Shown piece after piece: positions 15,579 to 15,763 of a stretch of 15,763 bases of DNA. The DNA is from JBOFCS01 sp051646185. GTDB lineage: Bacteria > Actinomycetota > Actinomycetes > Mycobacteriales > Mycobacteriaceae. A program made the position numbers and the translations under genes. The notes under the pieces are model-generated. The model saw only the letters and a list, made by a program, of their open reading frames with translations, was not told the origin of the DNA and did no database searches. The stretch lies in contig JBOFCS010000131.1 of the NCBI GenBank assembly GCA_051646185.1, positions 1-15,763 of the forward strand, in the 5' to 3' direction. The first letter of the stretch is position 1. Each line of letters opens with the position of its first letter.

Positions 15579-15763
15579 GTTGGGGTCGTTCCAGTCCCCC
15601 AGAACCGCCGGCCACGCTTTGATAGGAGGACCGATCAACGCGCTCCCGTTTTGCACGGTAATCAGATAATCAGGGTGATAATCGCGTTCGTTTTCCTCCT
15701 CCTCCACCGACCGTTTCCTCGCCCCAGCATTCATGGGTCCCATCCCCGGCATCCCTGGGGCAC
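15570..15763 (-). CDS. C-terminal end of a protein with PPE/ESX-substrate-like tail, 5' partial
   Basis: Only the last ~64 residues are in the window; the frame is open to the right-hand edge, so the gene continues beyond it and the internal ATG at 15752 is not its start. The visible part is a Gly/Met/Pro-rich stretch (PGMPGMGPM), a short basic patch (RKR), an acidic run (EEEENER), then a HPDYLI segment, an NGSALIG segment and a final PAVLGDWND. This order (Gly-rich, acidic, 'H.PdYL', 'PaVlG') recalls C-termini of PPE-domain or other ESX-associated actinobacterial proteins, from memory only. The stop lies inside a small inverted repeat (15561-15578). Same strand as pdxS, 172 bases upstream of it. 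That it is coding is likely; the family is tentative. Confidence 0.6.
   Translation of the reverse strand, partial: APGMPGMGPMNAGARKRSVEEEENERDYHPDYLITVQNGSALIGPPIKAWPAVLGDWNDPNHP

Noticed and set aside
1..15763. Mobile elements, CRISPR arrays, tRNA/rRNA genes, defence or biosynthetic systems
   Set aside because: No transposase or integrase motif, no regularly spaced repeats and no RNA-gene signatures were seen; gene order is conserved core genome.

Overview
This window looks like a chromosomal core region of a Corynebacterium or close actinobacterial relative. Base composition is moderate (roughly balanced GC by eye). Gene order closely follows the block I recall from Mycobacterium tuberculosis (pdxS-tesB-pdxT-yebC ... 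ruvCAB ... yajC-secD-secF-Rv2585c-apt-rel, with a cyclophilin gene facing rel) and the C. glutamicum secF-dciAE-apt-rel locus. GTG starts are common, a lipoprotein SBP sits between secF and apt, and the ruvC promoter region carries an actinobacterial-type LexA box. Nearly every gene is on the minus strand.

Layout, left to right. A 5'-truncated lipoprotein cyclophilin (+) converges on rel, the bifunctional (p)ppGpp synthetase/hydrolase. Reading minus-strand genes in their direction of transcription, one cluster is yajC, secD, secF (Sec accessory complex), dciAE (orphan peptide-type solute-binding lipoprotein), apt (adenine salvage) and rel. Next comes a tight ruvC-ruvA-ruvB operon (Holliday junction processing) with 4-bp stop/start overlaps and a near-consensus SOS box before ruvC. 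Further right are yebC, then pdxT and tesB (4-bp overlap). A single plus-strand gene for a P-loop-kinase-like protein with a destroyed Walker A motif lies between tesB and pdxS and splits the otherwise conserved pdxS-tesB-pdxT order. pdxS follows, and then the C-terminal end of a protein with a PPE/ESX-substrate-like acidic tail that runs off the window.

Functionally this is mostly housekeeping: stringent response and purine salvage, protein export, recombinational repair under SOS control, and vitamin B6 (PLP) synthesis by PdxS/PdxT. I see no mobile element, CRISPR array, tRNA or rRNA, and no stretch over 300 bases without a gene. I did not find a convincing new multi-gene system. The best leads are the degenerate kinase-like protein inserted in the PLP operon, the SOS box that also fixes the ruvC start, the orphan DciAE lipoprotein, and small palindromes in the pdxS and tesB upstream regions.
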